A stretch of DNA of 64,000 bases from a bacterium (GCA_030550015.1 JAUQQG010000046.1:42095-106094); one strand, 5' to 3'; positions 12,701-21,065 are shown, counted from the first letter of the stretch. Notes: a model not told the origin generated them from the sequence alone. A program made the numbers and translations.

Positions 12701-13788
12701 TGGGAGACCCTCCCTGCATGGATGGAAAACACCTTCGCCGTGAGTCCTTCCAGCGCTGGAGATGGGAGAGAGGTTGCTGTCACCAAGACCTGGGGACCAT
12801 GCGCGACCCGCGCAAGTAACCCAGATTGGCGGTTAAGGTCAAGTTCAGCAAGGACGTCATCGAGGAGGAGCACGGGCTCCTCCCCCAGCTCCTGGCGGAA
12901 GACTTCCCACTCCCCAAGCCGCCAAGCAAGCATGGCTGCTACCTGTTGCCCTCGTGACCCGTAGGCGCGCAAGTCAAGCCCACCCACACGGAATACAACC
13001 TCATCCCTGTGTGGGCCGGTGAGCGTTGACCTACGCTGTTCCTCCAACTTCCGGAATCGCTTTAGGGCAGCTCGTCCAGCTTCTCCTACCTCCTGTGAGG
13101 TGGTGCCGTCCCAAGAAGGAAGAAAGTGCACCTCAAGGGACTCCTGTCCTCCTGTGAGCTCTTGATAGGCCTGGCTCACAAGGGGAGCTAAGCGCCTCAG
13201 AAAGCCATGCCTTCGTACAGTAAGGACAACCCCATGGAGAATAAGCTGCTCATCCCATGGTTCGAGCTCTCGGAAAAACCCCTTTCTGAGCAGGGAGTTC
13301 CTTTGGTGGAGAGCGCGTCCGTAGCGGACGAGCGTACCATAGTAGGGGCGACTCACTTGCACCAGGGCCTCGTCCAGGAGCCGTCGGCGGAGAGCTGGCG
13401 CCCCCTGCAAGACCTCCTGGTCGTGGGCCCATGCAAGGATCACGGGGATGTGCCCTAAGAATTCCCCACGCGATACTCCCTTCCCATTGACGCGGAGCTC
13501 CTTAAAGAAGCCGGGCACTCGCCAGAGCATAACATCCAGGGATTCCTCACGCGTCCCGTGTCGGACGCGGGCTCGTAAGAGCGCGCGCTCTTGGAAGCAG
13601 TTGATCACCTCCGCCTCCTTTCGTGCCCGCGGCGATCTTCCTGTTGCCACCATGTAAACGGCCTCAATAAGACTTGTCTTCCCTTGGGCATTGCCCCCGA
13701 TCAAGAAATTTAACCCCTCCCCAGGATCTATTCGCACATGGCCAAGGTTCCGGAACCCCTGGGCCTCGAATTCCAGGAGAGTAGCCAT
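12673..13788 (-). CDS. recF: RecF recombination mediator
   Basis: An SMC-like ATPase that helps load RecA at single-strand gaps in the RecFOR pathway. Walker A is IGGNAQGKTSLIEAVY near residues 31-46. The signature region is SRGQQVAAMLAWRLGEW near 277-293. The Walker B and D-loop region is PVLLLDDVLAELD near 306-318. The 371-aa length is typical. It sits in the classic dnaA-dnaN-recF-gyrB order, just downstream of the S4 protein. Confidence 0.94.
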   Translation of the reverse strand: MATLLEFEAQGFRNLGHVRIDPGEGLNFLIGGNAQGKTSLIEAVYMVATGRSPRARKEAEVINCFQERALLRARVRHGTREESLDVMLWRVPGFFKELRVNGKGVSRGEFLGHIPVILAWAHDQEVLQGAPALRRRLLDEALVQVSRPYYGTLVRYGRALHQRNSLLRKGFFRELEPWDEQLILHGVVLTVRRHGFLRRLAPLVSQAYQELTGGQESLEVHFLPSWDGTTSQEVGEAGRAALKRFRKLEEQRRSTLTGPHRDEVVFRVGGLDLRAYGSRGQQVAAMLAWRLGEWEVFRQELGEEPVLLLDDVLAELDLNRQSGLLARVAHGPQVLVTATSLPSPALEGLTAKVFSIHAGRVSQWAGEGVRS

Positions 13789-13826
13789 CTCTTCTCACCT
13801 AATAATATCAAACTTTTGTTCGGTAT

Positions 13827-14042
13827 TCAAGGGACGGAAACGATATACGTCCCTCTGCCCTCTACCTCCACAATGTCTCCTGGGTATAGGGTACGTCCAC
13901 GACGGCGCTCTACCTCCCCATTTACCCGGACAAAACCTTGGGCAATGAGGACTTTCGCCTGTCCACCGGTCTGGACGATCCTGGCCCACTTGAGGAATTG
14001 GCCCAGCTCAATCGTAGGAGTATGGATAAGAACCCTATGCAT
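13827..14042 (-). CDS. yaaA: Small S4-domain RNA-binding protein, YaaA type
   Basis: A 71-aa protein made of one S4-like domain: EFGQF-type start (IELGQFLKWARIVQTGGQAK), then VLIAQGFVRVNGEVERRRG and LYPGDIVEVEG. In Firmicutes the equivalent YaaA sits between dnaN and recF, exactly as here. S4 domains bind structured RNA; the YaaA group has been linked to ribosome assembly, but that is family knowledge only. Its start overlaps the dnaN stop by 8 bp, so it is probably translationally coupled to dnaN. Confidence 0.85.
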   Translation of the reverse strand: MHRVLIHTPTIELGQFLKWARIVQTGGQAKVLIAQGFVRVNGEVERRRGRTLYPGDIVEVEGRGTYIVSVP

Positions 14043-15144
14043 AGATCCGCACAGGGGCGAGGATGTAGAGATAATCCTCGAAGTCGGTAGGACGCAATAC
14101 CCCAGGGCTTAATGGGCCAGTGAGGTCAAAGAAGACATATTCAGAAGAGATGATCGTCAGGGCATCCAAGAGATACCTGGCGTTAAAGGCAACCTGGATA
14201 GGCTCTCCAGACGATTCCACCTCTACCTCCTCTCGGGCCCTGCCTACCTCAGGTGTGTTCGATGTGACGATCATTGTGTTTTGAACGGTATGGATCTGCA
14301 CGACATTGCTGGAATCCCTCGCGGTGATACTCGCCCGCCGGACAGCTGCCAGGAAGTCGCCTGTGGCCACGCGGATGCGTTGTTTGTACTCATGGGGAAT
14401 GATCTGCTCATAATTGGGAAATGTCCCGGCTATGGTCCTTGTGAGGATCCGCACACGGGGGAGTAAGAAGGCTACCTGCCCACCGGCCATCGCGACCTCT
14501 ACATCCCCAAGGATGCCTCCCAGGGCTCTCGTTAGTTCGTGCATGGCCTTCTGCGGAAGAATCACGTTAAGCGACCCCTCTGCGGCCTCAGAGAGTGTTG
14601 TTTTCCTCAGCGCTAACCTTCCCCCATCGGTTGCCACCATCCGTGCATCCCGCCCAGAAACAACGAAGTTGATCCCTGTAAGGTGAGGGCGTGTCTCGTC
14701 CGTGCTGCATGCGAAGATAGTCTGCCGGATCATTGTACGAAGGAGGTCCGCAGGAAGACGGCAGATGGGCTTTTCTCCCACCTCAGGGATGGAGGGGAAA
14801 TCTTCTGGGGCCATCCCCATGATCTCAAAGGAGCTTCTTCGACAAATGATCTCTGCTTGGGTTGTCCCTACCTCCGACCGGATTTCCACCTCATCGCTTG
14901 GGAGGTTATTGAGGATCTCGACAAGGAGCTTAGCTGGGAGGGCAAGCGCCCCTCCCTCCTCAACAAACGCGGGAACCGTCGCCTGGATCGCCACTTCGAG
15001 GTCCGTGGCTGAAAGGTTTACTCCCTCGGCCCTGGTTTGGAGGAGGATCGTCCCTAAGATCGGCATCGTACTCCTAGTAGAAATGGCCCGGGAGACAAGC
15101 TGAGTCCCCCACTCAAGGTCCTTCTGGGTACTCCGAATTCGCAT
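14035..15144 (-). CDS. dnaN: DNA polymerase III beta subunit (sliding clamp)
   Basis: The ring-shaped processivity clamp. The protein has the three-domain pattern: N-terminal LSATDLEVAIQATVP, RLPADLLRTMIRQTIFACSTDETRPHLTG (read in two parts, residues about 130-158), MVATDGGRLAL, TFPNYEQIIP and the C-terminal FNARYLLDAL. I start at the ATG at 15144 because GGAGG lies 8 nt upstream; an in-frame GTG at 15159 would sit on the ribosome site. That gives 369 aa. It is separated from dnaA by about 260 bp containing DnaA-box-like sequences. Confidence 0.95.
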   Translation of the reverse strand: MRIRSTQKDLEWGTQLVSRAISTRSTMPILGTILLQTRAEGVNLSATDLEVAIQATVPAFVEEGGALALPAKLLVEILNNLPSDEVEIRSEVGTTQAEIICRRSSFEIMGMAPEDFPSIPEVGEKPICRLPADLLRTMIRQTIFACSTDETRPHLTGINFVVSGRDARMVATDGGRLALRKTTLSEAAEGSLNVILPQKAMHELTRALGGILGDVEVAMAGGQVAFLLPRVRILTRTIAGTFPNYEQIIPHEYKQRIRVATGDFLAAVRRASITARDSSNVVQIHTVQNTMIVTSNTPEVGRAREEVEVESSGEPIQVAFNARYLLDALTIISSEYVFFDLTGPLSPGVLRPTDFEDYLYILAPVRIYA

Positions 15145-15309
15145 CCCTAAATCCTCCACTCCTCCCCCTCTAGTATTTTCATAGAAATAGATTCACCGTA
15201 GGCGTAGTAGTCCCTGTGTACTCTGGGGAGAAAGGCTCTCTTAGAAGAGGGGGTGCCTCATAGAGAAAATACACCCACAGAAGAAGCTGTGGGAGATCAT
15301 TGAATTGGT

Positions 15310-15405
15310 TGTGGGGAACTTCTCCCCTTTCCACACATCCTGAAGTCACAAGCACCTCCTGTGGACATCTTTCCTACTTATCCACATGTTTCCCCCAGAT
15401 CCACA
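15310..15405. other. DnaA-box cluster between dnaN and dnaA
   Basis: The dnaA-dnaN gap (15145-15406) holds one perfect DnaA box TTATCCACA at 15378-15386. Weaker 7-of-9 matches lie at 15310-15318, 15327-15335, 15360-15368 and 15397-15405. Together with the denser cluster on the other side of dnaA this gives a two-part arrangement like that of Bacillus oriC. Nothing else is evident in the gap. Confidence 0.6.
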
Positions 15406-15406
15406 A

Positions 15407-16753
15407 CTACTCTCCTCTTCGGAATTGCTCTATCAAAGCCTTGATGGAGGCGGCAAGATGTGGATCCTGGCTCATCACAGCCTTCACACGCTCGCACGCG
15501 TGGAGCACTGTCGTATGATCTCTACCCCCAAACTCCTGGCCGATCTGGGGGAGTGAAGCGTCAGTAAGCTCTCTAGCGAGATACATGGCTACCTGCCTAG
15601 GGAAAGCCACGCCTTTGGTGCGCCGCTTCCCTCGCATCTCTTCTACCCGGATGCCGAAGTATTCGGCGACGACTTTCTGGATCGCCGCGAGTGTAACAGG
15701 TTTCACCCTTGAGGGGGGGAGGATATCAGCTAGGGCTTCCGCTGCGACCTCCACAGTGAGGGGGAGTGAGGCGTGGGTAGCGTAAGCGACGACCCGCACA
15801 AGGGCCCCTTCTAGCTCGCGGATGTTGCTTTGGACTTGTTTGGCGATGAACTCCGCGACCTCGTCGGGGAGGTTGATGGCGTCGATCTCAGCCTTCTTCC
15901 TGAGAATGGCAATCCTTGTTTCCAGGTCAGGCGGCTGAATGTCCGCGATCAAGCCCCACTCAAAACGCGAGCGAAGGCGGTCCTCTAGCGTGGGGATCTC
16001 CTTTGGGGGGCGGTCGCTTGTAATCACAATCTGCTTACCAGCCTCATGGAGAGAGTTGAAAGTATGGAAGAACTCCTCCTGGGTTCGCTCCTTCCCCGCA
16101 AGGAATTGGATGTCGTCGATGAGGAGGACATCGACACTCCGGTACTTGTTCCGAAATTCCAGTGTTTTATCGTCACGAATCGCATTGATGAGCTCATTCG
16201 TGAACTTCTCGGAAGAGGCATACACAACACGGTAATACTGCCGATTTTGCAGAACATGGTGCCCAATGGCCTGGAGGAGGTGCGTCTTCCCGAGACCCAC
16301 ACCACCATAAATGAAGAGGGGGTTATAAGCCTTCGCCGGTGCTTCGGCGACGGCGACCGCCGCCGCGTGTGCGAAACGATTTCCCGTCCCAACCACAAAG
16401 GTGTCAAAGGTATACTTGGGGTTCAAGGGGATTGCCTCTGTCGCCCGGACAGGTCGCCGGGCTTCGGCCACAGTAGTTACGGGTATGGGCTCCTCGGCTG
16501 CGACGCTGAATTGGACCTTTACGCTCCGCTGGAGGATTCCTTGGAGGATGCTTGTAATGAGCCCGATGTAGCGGGACTCTAGCCATTCCTTGGCAAACTT
16601 GCTGGGGACGGCAAAGATGAATGTCTCCCCTTCGAGCGCAACCGGCTCCACCGCTTTGACAAACGATTCATAGGTTGGCTTGCTGAGGAGTCCCTCCATC
16701 CTCTTAAGGGCTTCCTGCCAAACATCCTCGACAGCGAAGTTGGAAACGCTCAC
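15407..16753 (-). CDS. dnaA: Chromosomal replication initiator DnaA
   Basis: Binds DnaA boxes and opens the origin. Domain I is at the N-terminus (VWQEALKRMEGLLSKPTYESF). Domain III has Walker A IYGGVGLGKTHLLQAIGHH near residues 148-166, Walker B VDVLLIDDIQFLAGKE and sensor motifs. Domain IV carries the DnaA signature FGGRDHTTVLHACERV near the C-terminus. I start at the GTG at 16753 behind AGGAGGGGGAGG; a TTG 13 codons earlier is open but precedes the ribosome site. About 448 aa, normal length. It is transcribed away from oriC. Confidence 0.96.
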   Translation of the reverse strand: MSVSNFAVEDVWQEALKRMEGLLSKPTYESFVKAVEPVALEGETFIFAVPSKFAKEWLESRYIGLITSILQGILQRSVKVQFSVAAEEPIPVTTVAEARRPVRATEAIPLNPKYTFDTFVVGTGNRFAHAAAVAVAEAPAKAYNPLFIYGGVGLGKTHLLQAIGHHVLQNRQYYRVVYASSEKFTNELINAIRDDKTLEFRNKYRSVDVLLIDDIQFLAGKERTQEEFFHTFNSLHEAGKQIVITSDRPPKEIPTLEDRLRSRFEWGLIADIQPPDLETRIAILRKKAEIDAINLPDEVAEFIAKQVQSNIRELEGALVRVVAYATHASLPLTVEVAAEALADILPPSRVKPVTLAAIQKVVAEYFGIRVEEMRGKRRTKGVAFPRQVAMYLARELTDASLPQIGQEFGGRDHTTVLHACERVKAVMSQDPHLAASIKALIEQFRRGE

Positions 16754-16778
16754 GCTCCTCCCCCTCCTGGGCAAACCT

Positions 16779-16806
16779 ATTTTAAGTCCCAAACAAACCT
16801 TGCGAA
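16779..16806 (-). promoter_or_regulatory. Candidate dnaA promoter
   Basis: On the minus strand TTCGCA (16806-16801), 16 nt and TAAAAT (16784-16779) lie about 25 nt before the dnaA GTG, in the 98-bp gap after the GHKL gene. The match is moderate. I see no DnaA box overlapping it. Confidence 0.4.
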
Positions 16807-16851
16807 TAGATTTGGCTGTGGCTACCTAATCCCTGATCTGCGCCGGATATT

Positions 16852-17685
16852 TTAGGGTTTAAAGACCTCGTCGAGGTATGCGATGCCTTCCTCGGTCAAA
16901 GTGCGTTTTCCTCCTCCTTTCGTGGTGACTAGCTGTAGGCTCTCCAGGATCTGGAGTTCTCGGTAAGCCGTGCTGTGGCTAATCCCAAGCTCCTTGGAGA
17001 GGGTGGTCGGGCCCACCGACCCGAGCTCGGCAATGAGGAGGAGGATCTTCTTCTGGCGCGGTGTGAGTGGCAAGCGGTGCGTGTGTGGTGGGGGTGACGC
17101 AGGGAGCCCTGGAGCGATCCGGCCATGAGGAAGGCGCTTTTCCATCTGTAATGTCACCACAGTACCATGCTCTAAATTATCTTCAATGGTGATGGTCCCA
17201 CCAAGGAAGCTCAGTTGCTCCCTGGCAACAGGGAGACCAGACCCCACCCCTCGGATGAACCGCTTCATCTCCCTAGTTGCTGTTGTAAAGCCAGGGAGGA
17301 AGGCTTTCTCTTTGTCTTTAATCCCTGGACCTCTATCGGAGATCCGGATAGTGTTTCCATCCTCAAGAATGGTGATCACGGCATCCTGGAAGTAGGCGTG
17401 GATCAGGTTCTCGATGATCTCCCGGATCACGACATAAGGGATGCGCCCCCCCCGCTCCCGGGAATAGTTATACGTTTTGCTGGCAAGCTCCCCGACCAGT
17501 TCATGGAAATCGGACGAGGAGAGGGAGATAACCTGTGGGGTGGCCTGGGGAGAGTCGTAAATCGCCAGACGCACTTCAGGACCTCCTTCTGGTATCTCCT
17601 CCTCGCGGTGACGCCCCCGGTCGCGGAGGAGGCGGAGGAAAAGATCTTGTAAGGTGGACCTGTCCTCCCGTGCGTGCGCCTCCAT
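16852..17685 (-). CDS. GHKL-type ATPase fused to a winged-helix DNA-binding domain, function unknown
   Basis: A 277-aa protein with two parts. Residues about 80-185 are a histidine-kinase-like ATP-binding domain: N box VIREIIENLIHA near 88-99, G1 box ISDRGPGIKD near 114-123 and G2 box GVGSGLPVARE near 146-156, ending in GTVVTLQM. Residues about 205-275 form a winged helix-turn-helix (LTPRQKKILLLIAELGSVGP then TTLSKELGISHSTAYRELQ and a wing KGGGKRTLTEEG). There is no dimerisation/phosphoacceptor His box and no sensor region, so it is not an ordinary histidine kinase; it recalls anti-sigma-type GHKL proteins joined to a regulator. It starts at an ATG behind GAGGAGGTGG and sits between dnaA and oriC. 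Function is unknown; a link to origin control or a nucleotide-sensing repressor is speculation. Confidence 0.75.
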   Translation of the reverse strand: MEAHAREDRSTLQDLFLRLLRDRGRHREEEIPEGGPEVRLAIYDSPQATPQVISLSSSDFHELVGELASKTYNYSRERGGRIPYVVIREIIENLIHAYFQDAVITILEDGNTIRISDRGPGIKDKEKAFLPGFTTATREMKRFIRGVGSGLPVAREQLSFLGGTITIEDNLEHGTVVTLQMEKRLPHGRIAPGLPASPPPHTHRLPLTPRQKKILLLIAELGSVGPTTLSKELGISHSTAYRELQILESLQLVTTKGGGKRTLTEEGIAYLDEVFKP

Positions 17686-18074
17686 AAATTTGCCACCTCC
17701 TCAAAAACTCCTACTAAGACCCACAAAGGACCTCCTTCCAAGTTCGCGTTCTGTGATAGTTCAAGAATACATCGTGGTTGTGGATAACTTTGGAAAGGCG
17801 CGCCGTTCCATTCGCTCCTGGCATCGAGGTTCCCTGTCGAACATAGGGACGTATTCTTGTATGCGGGGAGGGGTGTACCGGTTATCCACAGGTGTGGAAA
17901 ATCTTGTGGATAACCAGCAATGATTCCTCGAAGGGGTCGCTTAAAAGTTCACCTGTTCTTCCGAGGAATTGGGGATAAGGCAGTCGGCAGCCCAAGAAAA
18001 TGTGGATAATTCATTGGCTTATCCCCAGCCTATCCACATCAGTGGTATCACGGTGTGTTACGGCACGGTTGCGG
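17686..18074. other. oriC: Chromosomal replication origin (oriC), main DnaA-box cluster
   Basis: This gap of about 390 bp has no gene. It holds four perfect DnaA boxes (TTATCCACA or complement) at 17779-17787, 17882-17890, 17905-17913 and 18001-18009. One-mismatch boxes lie at 17893-17901, 17970-17978, 18019-18027 and 18030-18038. The boxes face both ways, several in inverted pairs. It lies upstream of dnaA and beside rpmH, the usual oriC position. Genes diverge from it on both sides for more than 10 kb, as expected for leading-strand coding. I could not pick a clear AT-rich unwinding element by eye. Confidence 0.88.
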
Positions 18075-18104
18075 TTGAATGTGCCGCAGGGTTTATGGTA
18101 TAGT
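18075..18104 (+). promoter_or_regulatory. Candidate promoter of the rpmH-rnpA operon
   Basis: TTGAAT at 18075-18080, an 18-nt spacer and TATAGT at 18099-18104 precede rpmH by about 50 nt. The -35 lies between the arms of a perfect 6-bp inverted repeat, CGGCAC at 18061-18066 and GTGCCG at 18081-18086, which could be an operator. Confidence 0.5.
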
Positions 18105-18151
18105 AGATAGGCAAATTTCGGGCTACCAGATCCCCGTTTGGAAAGGGGTCA

Positions 18152-18652
18152 GTGGATTGCCTAAACGGACGTATCAACCCAAGCGCCATCGACGGAAGAG
18201 GGTTCATGGGTTCCTCGCCCGTATGGCCACGCCGGGAGGACGCAATGTCCTCCGGCGAAGGAGGGCCAAGGGGAGGAAGAGGCTTACGGTGTGAGCGGCT
18301 GTTGTCAAAGCCCTTTGATCGGCTTTCCCAGAGCAGAGATTTCCAGCGGGCCTACCGGTTTGGGCGCAGGTATAGCGGCGATTCCTTCTTGGTTTACGTG
18401 CTGGACCGAGGGGGGGCAGGTCTCCGGGTCGGGATCGTGGTGGGCCACCGGCATGGCGGGGCAGTTGAAAGGAATAGACTTCGACGGAGGATTCGGGAGG
18501 CTGTGCGGAGGCTCGCCCCATTCCTGAAAGAGGGAGCGGATGTAGTGATCATCCCCCGCGCCGGCGCCATTGAAGGGAAGGAACGGTTTTCGGATTTCGT
18601 GAGCAGCTTGGCTGAGGTCCTTTCACAGGCTGGCTTGCTCATGGAAGCGTAG
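18152..18652 (+). CDS. rnpA: RNase P protein component, reading frame enclosing rpmH
   Basis: Protein cofactor of RNase P, which matures tRNA 5' ends. The conserved part starts near residue 52: [20 protein letters not shown], then [20 protein letters not shown] near 96-115 (the RNR motif) and [11 protein letters not shown]. The frame is open from a GTG at 18152, which shares the AAAGGGG ribosome site with the rpmH TTG only 5 nt downstream. rpmH therefore lies wholly inside this frame. This matches the known Thermus arrangement, where an extended RnpA overlaps rpmH out of frame. Alternative starts are the ATG at 18245 (GGGAGG upstream, 135 aa) or the TTG at 18302 with no good ribosome site. 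The gene is certain; the start is open. Confidence 0.85.
   Translation: MDCLNGRINPSAIDGRGFMGSSPVWPRREDAMSSGEGGPRGGRGLRCERLLSKPFDRLSQSRDFQRAYRFGRRYSGDSFLVYVLDRGGAGLRVGIVVGHRHGGAVERNRLRRRIREAVRRLAPFLKEGADVVIIPRAGAIEGKERFSDFVSSLAEVLSQAGLLMEA
18157..18294 (+). CDS. rpmH: Ribosomal protein L34 (bL34)
   Basis: A 45-aa, very basic 50S subunit protein. After the initiator it reads [20 protein letters not shown] then [20 protein letters not shown], which matches L34 along its whole length. It starts at a TTG with AAAGGGG 8 nt upstream. It is the first gene of the rightward operon from oriC, the usual place. It lies entirely within the larger out-of-frame rnpA reading frame. Confidence 0.95.
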   Translation: MPKRTYQPKRHRRKRVHGFLARMATPGGRNVLRRRRAKGRKRLTV

Positions 18653-18673
18653 CCCAGGGGGATAGGAGGAAGT

Positions 18674-18895
18674 ATGCGGCTAAGCTTGCGGGAGATCCTC
18701 ATCGTGGCGATCCGCGGCTACCAGAGGTTTCTCTCTCCTTATCTACCTCCCTCCTGCCGATTCTATCCTTCTTGCTCGCAGTACGCCCTTGAGGCGGTGA
18801 GCAAGTACGGGGCCATCCGGGGTTTGTGGCTTGCCCTCCGGAGGTTGTTGCGGTGTCATCCATTCCACCCGGGCGGATTCGATCCGGTGCCATGA
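18674..18895 (+). CDS. yidD: Membrane protein insertion efficiency factor YidD
   Basis: A 73-aa protein that assists YidC-dependent membrane insertion. The start [20 protein letters not shown] is followed by the conserved [15 protein letters not shown] (residues about 28-42) and [14 protein letters not shown] at the end, all diagnostic of YidD. AGGAGG lies just before the ATG. It is placed between rnpA and yidC, as in most bacteria. Confidence 0.95.
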   Translation: MRLSLREILIVAIRGYQRFLSPYLPPSCRFYPSCSQYALEAVSKYGAIRGLWLALRRLLRCHPFHPGGFDPVP

Positions 18896-18905
18896 GGAGT
18901 ACACG

Positions 18906-19598
18906 ATGTTTCAAGGTCTTGTCCATCTAATCACCAATGCACTCCACTTTTTTTATGGCTTCACCAAGAGCTATGCCTTAGCCATTGTCCTCCTTACCCT
19001 TGTAATCAAGTTAATCCTCCACCCTCTCACCCGTACCCAACTGAAGTCCATGAAGGGGATGCAGATGCTCGCCCCTAAAATGGAGGAGCTCCGCCGGAAA
19101 TACAAGGATGATCCCCAGCGTCTCAACAAGGAGCTCATGCAGCTCTACCGTGCCCATGGGGTAAACCCCTTTGGAGGATGCCTCCCTATGCTAATCCAGC
19201 TTCCAGTCCTCTGGGCGCTCTTTCGCGCACTTTATACCCCCGGACTATTCAGCGGGGCAACCATCTTTGGGATTCCCCTTGACGCAGTCCCGCGGCTCTC
19301 GGTGGAAGTACTTACGAAACACCCGATCTGGATGATCTTTCCCATTCTCGTTGGAGCCACGACATACCTACAGCAGCACCTCACAGTCACAGACCCAGCG
19401 CAAGCGCGCATGTTTGTTTTGATGCCCCTCATGGTTGCCTACTTCGCAACCCTCATGCCCATCGGTGTCTCGGTATATTGGATCGTCTCCACCCTGGCCT
19501 ACCTTGTGGAATATCTCATCGTGGTTGGCCGGCCACGGCTACAGGCGCAGCGGTCTGCTCCTGCGAGAGTTGTACAGAAAGGAGCGAGGCGAACGTGA
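18906..19598 (+). CDS. yidC: Membrane protein insertase YidC/Oxa1 (short form)
   Basis: Inserts and folds inner-membrane proteins alone or with Sec. The 230-aa protein begins at the ATG at 18906, behind GAGGAG. It has about five hydrophobic segments: YGFTKSYALAIVLLTLVIKL with the conserved Arg-containing region LHPLTRTQLKSM, the cytoplasmic helical hairpin around LAPKMEELRRKYKDDPQRLN, then GGCLPMLIQLPVLWALFRAL and two late helices. It lacks the large periplasmic P1 domain of Gram-negative YidC, so it resembles SpoIIIJ/Oxa1-type insertases of Gram-positives. The stop overlaps the next start as GTGA. Confidence 0.94.
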   Translation: MFQGLVHLITNALHFFYGFTKSYALAIVLLTLVIKLILHPLTRTQLKSMKGMQMLAPKMEELRRKYKDDPQRLNKELMQLYRAHGVNPFGGCLPMLIQLPVLWALFRALYTPGLFSGATIFGIPLDAVPRLSVEVLTKHPIWMIFPILVGATTYLQQHLTVTDPAQARMFVLMPLMVAYFATLMPIGVSVYWIVSTLAYLVEYLIVVGRPRLQAQRSAPARVVQKGARRT

Positions 19599-20260
19599 AG
19601 GAGCTGGAAGAGACCGGGCGGACCGTCGATGAGGCTGTCGAGAAAGCCCTTCGCACGCTCGGGGTGGACCGGGATGAGGTAGATGTGGAGGTCCTGGAGG
19701 AAGGAAGCCGTGGGGTCTTCGGGTTCGGCGGGAAGGAGGCGAGAGTCCTCGTCCGCGTCCGCCAGGACTATGCAAAGCTTGCAGGAGAGATTGTGGGGCG
19801 CATCATCAAAGAGATGGGATTCCAAGGGAAGATCCAGGTCAAGAGGTCGAGGGAGTCCATCGAAGTTAGTGTGGAGGGGAGAGACCTTGGAGTCCTCATT
19901 GGAAAGCGGGGCCAGACCCTAGATGCCTTAGAATACCTCACCACCCTGATCCTCTCCCGGCGCGCGGGGAAACGTCTTCAGGTCACGGTGGACGTGGAGG
20001 GGTATCGAGAACGCAGGAGGAAAGCCCTGGCAGTCTTGGCAAGGCGGGTAGCAAGGCGTGTGGTTCAGGAGGGGCGAGAGATTCCCTTGGAGCCCATGAG
20101 TGCAAGGGATCGCAGAGTCATCCACATGACCCTCCAGGATCACCCCCGCGTGTACACCTATAGCGAGGGGGCTGGGGAACAGCGAAGGGTGGTGATCGCC
20201 CCCAAACCCCACAACAAGGAGACGGCATCTCCTCACCAAGGTGAGGGAGGCGGGATGTAA
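19595..20260 (+). CDS. jag: Jag/KhpB-type RNA-binding protein
   Basis: A 221-aa protein with three parts: an N-terminal Jag_N domain (VDEAVEKALRTLGVDRDEVD, then GVFGFGGKEARVLVRV), a KH domain with the GKRGQTLDALEYL loop near residues 111-123, and a C-terminal R3H domain with the sequence REIPLEPMSARDRRVIHMTL near 167-186. In Firmicutes the equivalent works with KhpA on RNA and follows spoIIIJ/yidC, as here. I start at the GTG at 19595, coupled to the yidC stop. Confidence 0.93.
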   Translation: MKELEETGRTVDEAVEKALRTLGVDRDEVDVEVLEEGSRGVFGFGGKEARVLVRVRQDYAKLAGEIVGRIIKEMGFQGKIQVKRSRESIEVSVEGRDLGVLIGKRGQTLDALEYLTTLILSRRAGKRLQVTVDVEGYRERRRKALAVLARRVARRVVQEGREIPLEPMSARDRRVIHMTLQDHPRVYTYSEGAGEQRRVVIAPKPHNKETASPHQGEGGGM

Positions 20261-20262
20261 GC

Positions 20263-21003
20263 GTGCTCCATGCGGATTTCCGTGGGGAAGGCGACCCCCT
20301 TGCTCTTCTCCGCAGGGGCGCCTATGAACTGGGCATCTCCCTCCTCCCCGACCAGGAAGCACAATTCCAACGTTACATCGAGCTTCTCCTTACTTGGAAT
20401 CCCCGGCTTGGGTTGACGGCCCAGACAGACCCTGAAGAAATTGTGATCCATCACTTCCTTGATTCCCTTCTTGTGTTAAAAGGAACAGACTTCCCGAGCG
20501 GGTCCGAGGTCCTCGATGTTGGATCAGGGGCAGGGTTCCCGGGGGTACCTCTTGCGATTGTACGCCCCGACATCCAGGTGATCCTCCTAGAGGCGTCCAG
20601 GCGGCGCGCTGCATTCCTTGAGCGCCTCGCCTGGACACTGAAGGTCCCCCTCCAGGTGATCTGGGGGAGAGCGGAGGATATCGCCCACAACCTCAACTGG
20701 AGGGAGCGATTCCCCCGCGTGGTTTCCAGGGCAGTAGCTCCTCTCCGAGTCCTTCTGGAATTTTGCCTTCCCTTCGTGGAGGTAGGGGGGATCGGCGTCT
20801 TCCTTAAAGGGAAGCGTGCAGACGAGGAGATAAGGGGCGCAAGGAGGGCCTTGCAAATATTGGGTGGGGGACCCCCTTTGTCGATCCCTGTAGCGCTTCC
20901 TTTTACAGACCTCGTGCGTGTAGTTGTCGTCGTTCCCAAGGTTACCTCCACGCCGACTGGGTATCCCCGCCGTCCTGGGATCCCATCCAGGAGACCCCTG
21001 TAA
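20263..21003 (+). CDS. rsmG: 16S rRNA (guanine-527-N7)-methyltransferase RsmG
   Basis: SAM-dependent methylation of G527 in 16S rRNA. The SAM-binding motif LDVGSGAGFPGVPLAI lies near residues 85-100, preceded by LLTWNPRLGLTAQTDPEEI and HHFLDSLLVL, which are typical of RsmG/GidB. VVSRAVAPLRVLLEFCLPFV gives the later conserved region. It starts at a GTG 2 bp after jag. The last 20 residues are basic and not conserved. It precedes parA, as in Bacillus. Confidence 0.93.
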   Translation: MLHADFRGEGDPLALLRRGAYELGISLLPDQEAQFQRYIELLLTWNPRLGLTAQTDPEEIVIHHFLDSLLVLKGTDFPSGSEVLDVGSGAGFPGVPLAIVRPDIQVILLEASRRRAAFLERLAWTLKVPLQVIWGRAEDIAHNLNWRERFPRVVSRAVAPLRVLLEFCLPFVEVGGIGVFLKGKRADEEIRGARRALQILGGGPPLSIPVALPFTDLVRVVVVVPKVTSTPTGYPRRPGIPSRRPL

Positions 21004-21065
21004 GGGCAGGATGTTTCACCACTCTAGCGAAATGGTTTGAAGAAGTGCATCTTAGGGGTCCAACC

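Noticed and set aside
18872..18885. GGATTCGATCC resembling a tRNA T-loop
   Set aside because: It lies within yidD codons and no cloverleaf surrounds it. Other GTTCGA-like hits are also inside coding genes.
21009..21034. TGTTTCAC half-site before parA as a second parS
   Set aside because: The other half does not match; only the site inside parB is a real palindrome.
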